NCBI RefSeq assembly: GCF_001636425.1
Contig: NZ_KV440953.1
Span: forward strand, 2,554,847-2,618,846
DNA from: Heyndrickxia acidicola
GTDB taxonomy: Bacteria; Bacillota; Bacilli; Bacillales; Bacillaceae_C
Direction of reading: 5' to 3'
Length of the DNA: 64,000 nt
The position numbers and the translations under genes are program-made. The notes under the pieces were generated by a model that was given only the letters and a program-made list of their open reading frames with translations, was not told where the DNA came from and searched no databases. Each line of letters opens with the position of its first letter. Within the stretch, counting starts at the first letter, position 1. Positions 53,178-61,872 of the stretch are shown piece by piece.

Positions 53178-54554
53178 CTATTGAACGATACGACGTACTA
53201 CTCCGTTAAATACTGATTTCCAATATGGATTATCCATGGAATCGATGGAAACACCGCGGGAGCTGTTGTCGTCAAGGAATGTTCCATTACCTAAGTAAAT
53301 GCCAACGTGTCCGTTGGTCTTATAGGTGTCGAAAAATACCAGGTCTCCCCTTTGCATGTCAGAAGCACTTACAGGTGTTCCATATTGGACAAGCGTATCA
53401 GTCGACGCTGAAGTGATAGGCCCTAAGTCTACGCCAGCTGTTGCATAAGCCCAGTGGACAAATGATGAACAGTCGAATGAACGGTTTTGAATATCCGTAC
53501 TGTTTCGTCCGCCGCCCCAATTATATGGCGATCTTCCGACAATGCTGGAACCAATACTGATGGCTGCTTCAATTGTACTGCTTCCTCCCTGGCTAACCTG
53601 AGGAGCCGGTGCTGGATTAGAAACTTGAGGAGAACTTGATTCAGGTGCCGTATTGGAATTCGATTGATCCGTTGATTGAGAACCAGATGAAGCGTTTTGT
53701 TGATTTTGAGCCTGCTGCTGTGCTTGTTCTCGGGCTTTTGCTGCCTGCTGTTCTTTTTGAATAAGAGCTAATGCTGCTATTCGCTCTTTCTCCTGTTCAG
53801 CCTCAGCTGCTTTTTCTTGGTTAGCAAGATTTGCTGCTTGTCCTTGCAGGTTCCCAAGATCTGCATTTGCATTCATATGCTGCTCTTTTAATTTTTTCAA
53901 AAGGCTATTCTTATCGTCTAATTGATATTTCAGCTGGTCTTTCAGGTCTTGCAGCTCATTCATGCTGGCTTGTACTTTAGCCAATTTATCATTCAATTGC
54001 TTTTGGGATTCTTCCAATGTTTTTTTATCAGCCTGCTGCTGTTCTAGTATGGAGTGATCAGCATTGACGATTGTATTGACAGCCATTACTCCGCTCATTA
54101 ATTCACTGAAGCTTTTCGCTTCCAGCACAACGTCTATGTATTGAGAAACGGTATCACTGCCTTGCTGAATAGTACGGGCTCTTTCTTTTAAGATCTGGTT
54201 CCGTTCTTCTATACGTTTTTGTGTCTGAGCTATTTTTTCTTGCAATGCTGTAATTTCTATTTTCGTTTCCGCTAAAACATTCCCTGTATTTGTAATTTCG
54301 GCATTGGTCTTTGCTACTTTGGCATCAATTGCCTTCATAGCATCCATCATTTGCTGTTCTCCAGATTCCAATGACTGAATTTCTTTCTTTTTATCGTTTA
54401 TCGATGCGTTTACCTTAGATTGTTTGTTCTGAATGTCCAGCTTTTTTTGTTCGATTGAAGTAGAAGCAAAAGCAAATTCATTTGAAAATGGAATTAGTGC
54501 ACTGCTTGTTCCTATAATGGCTGCCAAACTTAAGGAAATCACTTTCTTTTTCAA
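53178..54554 (-). CDS. cwlO: D,L-endopeptidase CwlO (NlpC/P60 with coiled-coil domain)
   Basis: A 458-residue secreted cell-wall hydrolase needed for elongation. Signal peptide with [20 protein letters not shown] and cleavage near AFAS; a long coiled-coil domain (about 35-270, rich in Gln, Glu, Lys) that in B. subtilis is engaged by FtsEX; a Ser/Gln/Asn-rich linker (275-330); and the NlpC/P60 domain with catalytic Cys in [14 protein letters not shown] (about 364), His in [14 protein letters not shown] and the preceding GGGRN motif. It closely follows the B. subtilis CwlO pattern including [14 protein letters not shown]. It cuts the D-Glu to meso-DAP bond. Long leader upstream. Confidence 0.96.
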   Translation of the reverse strand: MKKKVISLSLAAIIGTSSALIPFSNEFAFASTSIEQKKLDIQNKQSKVNASINDKKKEIQSLESGEQQMMDAMKAIDAKVAKTNAEITNTGNVLAETKIEITALQEKIAQTQKRIEERNQILKERARTIQQGSDTVSQYIDVVLEAKSFSELMSGVMAVNTIVNADHSILEQQQADKKTLEESQKQLNDKLAKVQASMNELQDLKDQLKYQLDDKNSLLKKLKEQHMNANADLGNLQGQAANLANQEKAAEAEQEKERIAALALIQKEQQAAKAREQAQQQAQNQQNASSGSQSTDQSNSNTAPESSSPQVSNPAPAPQVSQGGSSTIEAAISIGSSIVGRSPYNWGGGRNSTDIQNRSFDCSSFVHWAYATAGVDLGPITSASTDTLVQYGTPVSASDMQRGDLVFFDTYKTNGHVGIYLGNGTFLDDNSSRGVSIDSMDNPYWKSVFNGVVRRIVQ

Positions 54555-54810
54555 TTTTCTCTTCTCCCCTATTCAACTGTACATCCTATTAATGTACTTT
54601 TTTATATTTTTATAGCCGCGCTAAATTAAATGTAATATATTGTAAAATAATGCGTTTTAAGTCAAAATCATGTTGTTAAATATATTTCTATGTACTTATT
54701 TGTCTATTAAAAGAAATAATATTTGTCTATTAAAAGAAATAAAAGGATATTTATGTACTTTTTGCTCGTTTTTTATCCTTTACTAACTAACTCTTCCATA
54801 TTATAACGCT
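54555..54810 (-). promoter_or_regulatory. Long leader and promoter region of cwlO
   Basis: A TATAAT -10 on the minus strand at 54805-54800 without a good -35; TGTAACATAATTGAAAG, a partial WalR-like site (TGTWAH-N5-TGTWAH), lies about 50 bp upstream of it near 54855. The leader to the ATG is then about 240 nt and AT-rich. The cwlO leader in B. subtilis is likewise long and affects mRNA stability. Upstream of this, 54811-55074 shows no other gene; a 22-bp direct repeat of ATATTTGTCTATTAAAAGAAAT-like sequence sits at about 54702-54740. Confidence 0.5.
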
Positions 54811-55074
54811 TTAAAGTTTCATTACCAGACAACCTATATTACATTTTTCTTTCAATTATGTTACAAACGGACGGAAAGTGACAAAACATTTCTCTCTCGC
54901 TACTTATTGAAAATTCTAATTATTTTTTAATGCAGTTTTGATATAAAAAGAGTAAAATAAATACACAAAAAAAGACGGTTAGGATTTCCTACAGCAATCT
55001 TTTCGTTTTTAAAAAAAGAATATATGGTAATAGTAAAAGAAAGGATTAAATTTCTACAGGAAAGGAGAATTCAA

Positions 55075-55209
55075 ATGGAAGTGAATGAAGAATACGGTTT
55101 CTTAGATGATCTATTTGTGCCTAAAAAAGATAAACCGGCTAGAAAGTCAGATTTCATTACAGAAGAATTTATTCAGTATGTAGAAGAAAAAATGAAGGAA
55201 GAACAATAA
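55075..55209 (+). CDS. Small acidic hypothetical protein
   Basis: 44 residues, MEVNEEYGFLDDLFVPKKDK ... EEFIQYVEEKMKEEQ. AAAGGAG 7 nt before this ATG decides the start; the frame is open upstream to 55024 but without a site there. Charged, helical C-terminus, no membrane segment. Not recognised. Confidence 0.7.
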   Translation: MEVNEEYGFLDDLFVPKKDKPARKSDFITEEFIQYVEEKMKEEQ

Positions 55210-55396
55210 TTGCCGCTTTTTTAGCCCATCACCCTATCTTCAATTGCCTAATCCACAATGATTTGGCTTATACTCTTACGAAAAGAGTACTGTCGTGCTG
55301 TCTAATTCCTATTAGAAAAAGAACAGAAAAGTGTTACCAGTTATCCCTGAATAATAATTCCATTTTGTGAGATGATAAAAATGGGAGGTAATGACG

Positions 55397-55582
55397 ATGA
55401 CTAATAAAAACTCAAGAAATGAAGAAAAAGAAAATATGCAACCACGGCAATCCGCTCATTCTCTTGGATTAAATCCTAAAGAACAGGAAATGAACGGGAA
55501 TTACGGAATGGTTGAAACGGATGCTGAAGATGCAGGGTCTTTGCATGATGAAGGACAAAGAAATCAATCTTACAAACAATAG
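55397..55582 (+). CDS. Small hydrophilic hypothetical protein
   Basis: 61 residues, MTNKNSRNEEKENMQPRQSA ... EDAGSLHDEGQRNQSYKQ, with almost no hydrophobic residues, so probably disordered. GGGAGG lies 8 nt before the ATG at 55397; an ATG two codons upstream is too near. Composition resembles small spore-associated proteins, but I see no defining motif. Confidence 0.65.
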   Translation: MTNKNSRNEEKENMQPRQSAHSLGLNPKEQEMNGNYGMVETDAEDAGSLHDEGQRNQSYKQ

Positions 55583-55758
55583 TCCCATTCTTCCTGATGA
55601 ACTGGCAGATTCGACAAATTGAATTGGAGGCGGCTCTTTTTATAAGAAGCCGTCTATTCATCGTTCTTCCGTTTAGTTCCAATCTCTAGTCAATACACCC
55701 TTACCTATAATCTAAATTAATCTAATTATTTTTATTTTAGTCTCTGATAATCATTCGT

Positions 55759-55886
55759 ATTGATTTCCATTCCGGTCGCTCGCTTTCCGTGGGTGGATTG
55801 GAAGCCTCCTCGCCGCTTCCCAATCCTGCGGAATCTCCCTTAAACCCGTTTTTCAAACCAGGAGACTATCGCCTTACGTTTCAATC
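55759..55886 (-). repeat. RepC dispersed repeat (copy 7)
   Basis: Minus orientation: plus strand TTGATTTCCATTCCGGTCGCTCGCTTTCC..., GAAGCCTCCTCGCCGCTTCCC..., ATCCTGCGGAATCTCCCTT. Its GCTTTCCG and CCTCCTCG blocks match RepC. Confidence 0.7.
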
Positions 55887-56011
55887 CCATTGGGTCAATA
55901 TTAACAATGTGCATTACAGAGCCTTATTCTAAGCCCTGTCCGCTTCTATCCCTTACCGAATAGGAATTCTCCCATAGAATAAAGTATCTTAACCAAGAGG
56001 AGGTGCGAATT

Positions 56012-56140
56012 ATGGGTTGCTATGGAGGTTACGGTTATGGAGGTTACGGTTATGGAGGCTATGGAATGGGTTCTTCTTTTGCCTTAATCGTTGTCCTTTT
56101 CATTTTGTTGATTATCGTTGGAGCTACAATGATGCGATAA
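56012..56140 (+). CDS. YjcZ-type small spore/membrane protein
   Basis: 42 residues: a Gly/Tyr-rich start ([20 protein letters not shown]) followed by one transmembrane helix [18 protein letters not shown]. This is the pattern of the YjcZ family of small sporulation proteins in Bacillaceae. GAGGAGG lies 7 nt before the ATG and a terminator follows. The GGYGY repeats also show as DNA direct repeats (TATGGAGGTTACGGT). Confidence 0.85.
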   Translation: MGCYGGYGYGGYGYGGYGMGSSFALIVVLFILLIIVGATMMR

Positions 56141-56161
56141 GATTGTAGGTCTAGAATTTCA

Positions 56162-56196
56162 CTCAATGGGACGTATGACACGGCCCATTGAGTATT
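56162..56196 (+). terminator. Terminator of the YjcZ-type gene
   Basis: CTCAATGGG-ACGTATGACACGG-CCCATTGAG followed by TATTTTT. Confidence 0.88.
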
Positions 56197-56330
56197 TTTA
56201 TAAAATCTCTGTAATTCTTTCGAAGCAGCAGAGTTCTTAACTAAATTTTTTTTACTTTTTTTAAGGCGTTTTATCCTGGGATGACAGGGTATGTAAAATA
56301 CCATTCATACCTGCAATAGGAGGGAGACTG

Positions 56331-56465
56331 ATGAAATCTCTTGAAAAGCTTTCAGATGAAAGCCTTCTTACTACTTACAAAAAAGCACGCGGTTTTAGAG
56401 TGAAACAAGATTTCCTAGATATTTTAAAAGAAGAAATTGCAAAAAGAAATTTACATATAAAATAG
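56331..56465 (+). CDS. sda: Sporulation kinase inhibitor Sda
   Basis: 44 residues: MKSLEKLSDESLLTTYKKAR ... QDFLDILKEEIAKRNL, the helical hairpin of Sda, which blocks autophosphorylation of KinA/KinB when DNA replication is disturbed. The LSDE(S/L)LL and FL(D/E)xLxxEIxxRxL patterns match. AGGAGG is 7 nt before the ATG. Slightly different tail (NLHIK). In B. subtilis the promoter is controlled by DnaA and LexA; I found no convincing DnaA box in the 190 bp upstream. Confidence 0.88.
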   Translation: MKSLEKLSDESLLTTYKKARGFRVKQDFLDILKEEIAKRNLHIK

Positions 56466-56551
56466 CCTTCTCCATTGGTTTTTTTTCAGAAAGATGATGT
56501 TTGAAATACAGGTTTTTTCTTAAAGCTGGGCGTTTGGTATATGATTTCTCA

Positions 56552-56710
56552 TGGCTCTTTTGGTAAACTTGTTGCTATTGGACACAAAGATATCATTATA
56601 TATATATTCAGTATTAAAACTTGTGAATAGCACACGACAAGATGCAACGATGACAGACAACACACTGAAGCATCCTTTGTACGTAAAACAAGTATGCCAA
56701 AACAGCCTTT
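56552..56710. repeat. RepA dispersed repeat (copy 9, well preserved)
   Basis: TGGCTCTTTTGGTAAACTTGTTGC at one end, GTACGTAAAACAAGTATGCCAAAACAGCC at the other, interior ATATATATTCAGTATTAAAACTTGTGAATAGCAC as in copy 6. Confidence 0.85.
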
Positions 56711-56859
56711 CTCAAAGAATAGGGTTTAGTGTATCGAAGCAATCCTATTGAGAGTCAGTATGCCGGATTCGTCCATAACATTCCATACAAAATGGGCTAC
56801 TAAAAAAAGATGCGCCTTTAATAATAGACGCATCTAATCCATAAAACTAAGTCTCTTAC

Positions 56860-58077
56860 CTAAGAATCCAAAGTAGATTCAGCCGTGCTCCTTGAAAGCA
56901 AAACGCAAAATAAAATGGCAGCTAACTCGCATAATGCAATAATGAGTCCCATTGGGAATGCGGATTTCCCTTCACCAATTCCTACAAGCGGGGCCATAAT
57001 CGATCCGAGTACGAATGGAAGAAGTCCAAGCAGTGCTGAAGCACTCCCAGCCGATTTTTGCTGATTCTGCATAGCAAGCGAAAAACTGGTTGTTGAAATT
57101 ATTCCGACACTTGAAACCACCAGGAATAGCGGAATTAAAATGCCGATAAGGCCTGCGTGAATAGAGACCATAAGCAGGAGAACGAATCCTCCTAACCCCG
57201 CAATGGCGAGCCCTGCTCCGAGAAGTGCGGATTCCTTTATGCTGCCTGCCAATTTCCCAGTAATTTGTGATGCCAGAATAATCCCTATTCCATTTATGGC
57301 AAAAATAATACTAAACATTTGAGGTGAAGCACCAAATAATTTTTGTACAACGAAGGGGGATCCTGAAATATAGGCAAACATGGCTCCCATGGCGAATCCC
57401 TGTGCCAACGCATAGCCCATAAACATACGATCCTTCAGGAGATTTCCAAAAATTAAAAAGGTATCTCTCATCCCGCCGCTTACCCGATTTTCTTGTAAAA
57501 GTGTTTCTTTTACCCCCAAAACAGATGCTGCCAGCATAACAAGACTTAACACACAAAGAACGATAAATACGCCTCTCCATGAAGTATATTTGAGCAGTTG
57601 TCCCCCGACTACAGGAGCTAATATAGGGGCAACACCATTTATAAGCATTAACAGGGAAAAGAATTTTGTCAGCTCGGTTCCTGAGTACATATCACGGACT
57701 ATGGCACGGGATATGACGATACCGCCTCCCCCTGCAAGCCCCTGCACCAGCCTTAGTAGGACAAGTACCCAGATAGATGAAGCAAAGCTGCATAATAGGG
57801 AGGCAGCACAATAAACCAGCAGAGAAAAAATAAGAGGCATTCTTCTTCCCTGCCTGTCACTTAAAGGACCTATGAAAAGCTGTCCCCCTGCCATTCCAAG
57901 TAAACAAGCGGTGATACTCAATTGCGCCAGTGATGCCTTTGTATGCATATCATCTGCCAATATAGGCAGAGAAGGCAAGTACATGTCCATAGATAATGGA
58001 CCAAGCGCAGACAATGACCCTAGTATAAGTGCCATCATGAGTCGATTGGTATTCCTTCTGGTACTAACATTTTCCAA
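56860..58077 (-). CDS. Bcr/CflA-type multidrug efflux MFS transporter
   Basis: A 405-residue, twelve-helix major facilitator. Seen: DMYLPSLPILADDM in helix 1 (DHA1 family), motif A GQLFIGPLSDRQGRRMPLI between helices 2 and 3, motif B-like LRLVQGLAGGGGIVISRAIVRD (helix 4) and motif C-like GVAPILAPVVGGQLL (helix 5). These define the Bcr/CflA drug:proton antiporters (bicyclomycin, sulfathiazole and others). The start is TTG with AAAGGATAGGA upstream. Single gene. Confidence 0.92.
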   Translation of the reverse strand: MENVSTRRNTNRLMMALILGSLSALGPLSMDMYLPSLPILADDMHTKASLAQLSITACLLGMAGGQLFIGPLSDRQGRRMPLIFSLLVYCAASLLCSFASSIWVLVLLRLVQGLAGGGGIVISRAIVRDMYSGTELTKFFSLLMLINGVAPILAPVVGGQLLKYTSWRGVFIVLCVLSLVMLAASVLGVKETLLQENRVSGGMRDTFLIFGNLLKDRMFMGYALAQGFAMGAMFAYISGSPFVVQKLFGASPQMFSIIFAINGIGIILASQITGKLAGSIKESALLGAGLAIAGLGGFVLLLMVSIHAGLIGILIPLFLVVSSVGIISTTSFSLAMQNQQKSAGSASALLGLLPFVLGSIMAPLVGIGEGKSAFPMGLIIALCELAAILFCVLLSRSTAESTLDS

Positions 58078-58211
58078 CGATATCCTATCCTTTGCAAGTT
58101 ATTATGTATTGTTAATAATAACACTATTTTTGTTGAAGTTTTTTAAAAACTCAATTGTTACTATGACATCCTTTCTTTTCCCTTTTTAATGCATAAAAAA
58201 TTAGGCTCTGC

Positions 58212-58292
58212 CATCCTGCCTGTTGATTTCAGCTGCGGGCGCTCTCATTTCGCGGGCAAGTTAGGGAGCCTTCTTCGCGCATGCTCCCGCGG
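58212..58292 (-). repeat. RepC dispersed repeat (copy 8, partial)
   Basis: TGCCTGTTGATTTCAGCTGCGGGCGCTCTC..., GGGAGCCTTCTTCGCGCATGCTCCCGCGGG. It abuts RepB copy 3. Confidence 0.65.
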
Positions 58293-58305
58293 GTTCATAA
58301 AAAAT

Positions 58306-58453
58306 GGCTGTGCTAAATTTCAATGTTGATAACTGCTAGTTTTTTAGCTCATTTTACAGTAAAGGAAGGAACCTTTCAGCTGTGCCGAAAGGCGTGTGAA
58401 ATGGCCGTTTCCCGCGAATGAGCTAAAAAACAATAGTATCCTTTAACTAAGTC
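58306..58453 (+). repeat. RepB palindromic element (copy 3)
   Basis: GGCTGTGCTAAATTTCAATGTTGATAACTGC at the left; TTTCAGC-TGTGC-CGAAAGG, then GTGTGAAATGGCCGTTTC and GAATGAGCTAAAAAACAATAG to the right. The central 60-bp palindrome of copy 2 is present only as its left half (ACAGTAAAGGAAGGAACC). Confidence 0.8.
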
Positions 58454-58458
58454 AAAAA

Positions 58459-58494
58459 ATAAAAAAGCGGCTCTGCACTAGAATGCAGCCGCTT
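58459..58494 (-). terminator. Terminator of the AimR-like gene
   Basis: Minus strand AAGCGGCTGCA-TTCTAG-TGCAGAGCCGCTT then TTTTATTTTT; stem with a single bulge, 43 bp past the stop codon. Confidence 0.88.
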
Positions 58495-58536
58495 CATCAA
58501 ATTTGTATATAGGTCTTTATTAACCGTATGTCCATA

Positions 58537-59721
58537 TCAGCTTTGAATGCTAAATGGCACGAGCCCTAACTGTTCCAGCTCCATCATCGCAAAGTTGGCA
58601 AAGAAAAGTTCACCTTGTCTCATATATTCGGTGTAGGACTGCCAAATAATATCCTTTTCCTGCTTAATCAGTCCCATTAAAAGCATTCTGAAAGGAAATT
58701 GGATTTCAGGAAATTCCTCATCATTCTTCTTAATATAGTCAGTATATAACTGGTCGGCGGTTAAATAATCCTTCTGTTTGGCAAAGTAATAAATTTGTTC
58801 AATTTTAGACAGCATACTGACATCAACCAATTCCATTTGATTGTGTATGCACTTGGCTAAAGCGATGTATGTACGTGTTTTTTGCTGAAGCTCTTTCAAA
58901 CCCAGACTTTCATAATACACGGCTGCTTTATCCATGTTAAACAAGCAGGATTCAAAGGATTCAAAAAGATAAGAGACTCCCCTAGTGTAATAGCTTGAAG
59001 CCAAGAGCCTCATACTATCTTTGCTTTTTATCATTTTATCTGCTACTGCGCGGCATTTTTCTAGCTCATTGGTTTTAAGATAGAGCCTCATTTTTATTTC
59101 TTCCTTGCGCTGTTCGTAACGAAGAATCAGGTACTTTTCACATGTCAGTTGACTGATTAGACTATCCAAAAGTGTGATATACGATTGTAAAAGTGTGTAA
59201 GAGCGCAAATCGTATAAGATATAGGACTCCAAAATTATGATTAAATAGGTGCTCTCTGTGGTATTATCAGATTTTAGGATGGAGAGCCTCTCCCTGAAGT
59301 CTATTAAACTGATTTGCGATGTCTTACGCTTATAAAGAAGCTCATAAATTTTAGACACAGCCTCCAGGCTTCGATTCTTAGAGTCCTTGCATTTTTCAAT
59401 AAGCTCAGCCAAAAATGGCAGGTCATTTATTTCATCTGCAAATTCCAGCAGCATTCTCATATTTTGAGGCTTTGTTGCTCTTTTTGCAAAATCAGTCATA
59501 ATTTCTTTAATATCCGCCGGCTTCTTGAAGTATCTTTTAGCAATGTTCAATAAGGTATCAAACTTAACTTCGTGGCATCCTTCTTTTTCATCTAGAAAAT
59601 CGATGAAATTTGTCATATAGCTATTCGATAATTCCAATTCTTTTGCAATGACCCTTAAAGGCGTTCCCTTAAAGATCTTTTCATCTATCAATTTTCTTCT
59701 TAAATCGAATAATGTAAGCAT
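58537..59721 (-). CDS. AimR-like RRNPP receptor/regulator
   Basis: A 394-residue protein with an N-terminal HTH-like segment (about 18-60: TPLRVIAKELELSNSYMTNF) and TPR-like helices to the end. The C-terminal parts SSYYTRGVSYLFESFESCLF, ECRAVADKMIKS-like pairs and MMELEQLGLVPF follow the layout of AimR, the arbitrium receptor of SPbeta-type phages (386 residues). AAGGG lies 9 nt before the ATG. No phage gene is nearby, and only 12 sense codons could be read as an ORF between the stop and the terminator, so a partner AimP peptide gene is not visible. It is divergent from the cupin gene. Could regulate a host locus instead. Confidence 0.75.
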   Translation of the reverse strand: MLTLFDLRRKLIDEKIFKGTPLRVIAKELELSNSYMTNFIDFLDEKEGCHEVKFDTLLNIAKRYFKKPADIKEIMTDFAKRATKPQNMRMLLEFADEINDLPFLAELIEKCKDSKNRSLEAVSKIYELLYKRKTSQISLIDFRERLSILKSDNTTESTYLIIILESYILYDLRSYTLLQSYITLLDSLISQLTCEKYLILRYEQRKEEIKMRLYLKTNELEKCRAVADKMIKSKDSMRLLASSYYTRGVSYLFESFESCLFNMDKAAVYYESLGLKELQQKTRTYIALAKCIHNQMELVDVSMLSKIEQIYYFAKQKDYLTADQLYTDYIKKNDEEFPEIQFPFRMLLMGLIKQEKDIIWQSYTEYMRQGELFFANFAMMELEQLGLVPFSIQS

Positions 59722-59907
59722 CCCGTTCTACCCTTACTAGTAATTTATTCCTATATTCTACAACATTATTAAACATATTGAAAATAGTTTATTTTGATTT
59801 TTCCTATCCTTCACATTATTATTCCCTTTTTTTCCGGACAAAGCAACACTTGTTTATTTATCCTCTGGCAGGGAAATAAAATAGAAAAACAACATATGGA
59901 GGAACCT

Positions 59908-60423
59908 ATGAGTATAGAAAATGTACGGCAATTTCTCTTTAAAGATGATGGTATTATTCCTAACAACCCTTACCTTCCTGTATTAGTTTATCCAGGTGCA
60001 TTCACTGGCAGGGAGGAAGAAATTGAAGAAACGTTTAATCGCAACAACTGGAAAAACAGCTGGGTCAATGGGGTTTTTGATTTTCATCACTACCACAGCA
60101 ATGTTCATGAAGTCCTTGGTGTTCGTGAAGGGCAGGCTACACTTCAAATTGGCGGTGAAAAAGGAGAGCAGATTGAGATTCAATCTGGTGATATTCTAAT
60201 TCTGCCTGCCGGAACCGGCCATAAACGGTTAACATCCACCACCGATTTCAAGATAGTTGGCGCATATCCAAATGGGATGGAGTATAACACGATGACAGAA
60301 AAGGATGAGGATCGGCTGCTTTCATTAAAAGATATTCCGTGTGTGCCTCTTCCTGAAACTGATCCCGTTTACGGGCTTGAAGGCCCTCTTCTCTTGAAAT
60401 GGAGGTATAATGAAAAGGATTGA
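59908..60423 (+). CDS. Cupin domain protein
   Basis: A 171-residue single-domain cupin. Seen: motif 1 FDFHHYHSNVHEVLGVREGQ (His-x-His-x5-Glu metal set, about 59-75) and motif 2 SGDILILPAGTGHKRLT (about 98-114). Such proteins bind a metal ion and act as isomerases, dioxygenases or binding proteins; which applies cannot be told. The start at 59908 has GGAGG 5-6 nt upstream; the reading frame open to 59794 has no site. Monocistronic. Confidence 0.85.
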   Translation: MSIENVRQFLFKDDGIIPNNPYLPVLVYPGAFTGREEEIEETFNRNNWKNSWVNGVFDFHHYHSNVHEVLGVREGQATLQIGGEKGEQIEIQSGDILILPAGTGHKRLTSTTDFKIVGAYPNGMEYNTMTEKDEDRLLSLKDIPCVPLPETDPVYGLEGPLLLKWRYNEKD

Positions 60424-60829
60424 AATCCATGTAAAAGAGGCTGTCCCAAATGGTGCAATGATATTAAGTGACCTTGGCGACAGCAACTTTTTCGTGCTTG
60501 TTGATTTGCACTGCAAGCACTTCTTTTCACTTCAATCAACCTTTGAGCTAAATCCAAATTGGGAATGCACATAGGCATGGGCGGCAGTGGAACCCATATC
60601 GTTTCAAGCTTTTGCGTGATCCCCCCAACAACTTGCTTAACTTGCAGAATTCTTTTGCCTTCCACTCTAATTAACGTTGAATCAAACGAGAATTGAGTAT
60701 TACTAGATATGCTCAGCGCTATTCGTCCTGCCTGTTCTTTTCTGCTCAAATAAATTTCAACAGAGAGAAACCATGCTATTTCGCACCAATTGTTCTTTCC
60801 CCCCTTTTCCTTTTTCTGTCCAAAAATAA

Positions 60830-60885
60830 AAAAGAGGTGATTCAAAAGGCAGCTTAATAACCACCTTTTGAGTCACCCTCTTTTA
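60830..60885. terminator. Bidirectional terminator-like hairpin
   Basis: AAAAAGAGGTGATTCAAAAGG, a short loop, and CCACCTTTTGAGTCACCCTCTTTT. It is similar in sequence to the cwlO terminator at 53064. About 400 bp past the cupin stop; the DNA in between (60424-60829) has only a doubtful minus-strand frame. Confidence 0.7.
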
Positions 60886-60891
60886 TCTTAA

Positions 60892-61020
60892 AGGCTTGGG
60901 TAAATTTTTATGTTGATAACTGCTCGCTTTTCAGCTCATTTTTCAGCTTGCTGAAAGGCGTGTAAAACAGCCGTTTCACACGATAGAGCTAGAAAACAAC
61001 TGAGTCCTCTAACAAAGCCA
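60892..61020 (+). repeat. RepB palindromic element (copy 4)
   Basis: GGCTTGGGTAAATTTTTATGTTGATAACTGCTCG at the left, TTTCAGC-TT-GCTGAAA, GTGTAAAACAGCCGTTTCACACG, then AGAGCTAGAAAACAAC and CTAACAAAGCC at the right. Confidence 0.8.
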
Positions 61021-61080
61021 ATTTTTTAAAAAAACAAAAATCCTAAATACAAATTTTGGCTTTCAGATCTCCTGCACCCG

Positions 61081-61866
61081 TTATTTGCAGCTAAAAGAAA
61101 CAGTGCCTAATTTATCGAATTGTACCTGAATGGTATCACTCGGTTCAAATGAAATAGCTTCTGAAAGTGCTCCGCTTAAAATAATATCCCCTTTTTTTAT
61201 CCCTTTTCCCATCTCCCCCAGTTTATTCACTGCCCATGCTACGGCTGTTGCGGGATGTCCCAATACTGCTGCACCGGAACCGGTTTGAAGCACTTCTCCG
61301 TTCTTTGACATTACCATTCCAATTTCCTCTAAATTCAACTCTTTTGGATTTGTCCATTTGCTGCCAATAAAAAAGCGGGACGATGAGCAATTATCAGCAA
61401 TTACATCCGTTAATGTAAAGTTAAAATTCAGATAACGACTGTCAATAATTTCAATTGCAGGCGCGACAAATTGGGTGACACTCAGCACATCTTCAGCTGT
61501 TACATCCTTTCCGTGTAGATTTTCTTTTATCAGAAACGCAATTTCCGGTTCTGCCTTTGGATGAATGAATTCTTCATATCTCAGCTGCTCCCATTCCAAT
61601 GCGAGCATGTCATCTGTTAAATAACCATATATAGCTTCGTGAACCCCCATCATTTCCTGCTTAGCTTTGCTTGTCAGCCCAAGCTTAAGGCCAATACGCC
61701 GGGACCCATCCTTTTCCCTTTTTTGAATAAGTTTTTCTTGAATAGAATAAGCATCAATAAAATTGATCTTTGGATATTTTTCTGTAACCTTTACAACCTC
61801 ACGACGATCTTTTTCAGCTGCATACAAATATTCCACAATTTCCTTGTCCATTCCTTTTGTTAACAC
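61081..61866 (-). CDS. 2-oxo-3-hexenedioate (4-oxalocrotonate) decarboxylase
   Basis: A 261-residue member of the fumarylacetoacetate hydrolase-related hydratase/decarboxylase family. Seen: RRIGLKLGLTSKAKQEMMGV (about 57), the metal-ligand segment HPKAEPEIAFLI (about 106) and VAPAIEIIDSRY, and VLGHPATAVAWAVNKLGEMG. It turns 2-oxo-3-hexenedioate into 2-oxopent-4-enoate in catechol meta-cleavage. Decarboxylase and hydratase paralogues are similar; its identity rests on cluster logic and the LGLTSKAK motif. GTG start with GGGGGTG 9 nt upstream. No tautomerase gene follows. Confidence 0.8.
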   Translation of the reverse strand: MLTKGMDKEIVEYLYAAEKDRREVVKVTEKYPKINFIDAYSIQEKLIQKREKDGSRRIGLKLGLTSKAKQEMMGVHEAIYGYLTDDMLALEWEQLRYEEFIHPKAEPEIAFLIKENLHGKDVTAEDVLSVTQFVAPAIEIIDSRYLNFNFTLTDVIADNCSSSRFFIGSKWTNPKELNLEEIGMVMSKNGEVLQTGSGAAVLGHPATAVAWAVNKLGEMGKGIKKGDIILSGALSEAISFEPSDTIQVQFDKLGTVSFSCK

Positions 61867-61872
61867 CAGCTT

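Noticed and set aside
56140..56330. DnaA boxes upstream of sda, as known in B. subtilis
   Set aside because: No TTATNCACA match with fewer than two mismatches found by eye in this interval.
58537..59721. Part of a prophage (because of AimR similarity)
   Set aside because: Neighbours are an MFS exporter, a cupin and dispersed repeats; no integrase, structural or replication genes and no att-like direct repeats.
60369..60845. 158-codon minus-strand ORF behind the cupin gene
   Set aside because: The central part (STLIRVEGKRILQVKQVVGG) looks somewhat protein-like, but the frame opens inside a terminator hairpin with a TTG, lacks a ribosome binding site and overlaps the cupin gene by 55 bp. A decayed gene remains possible.
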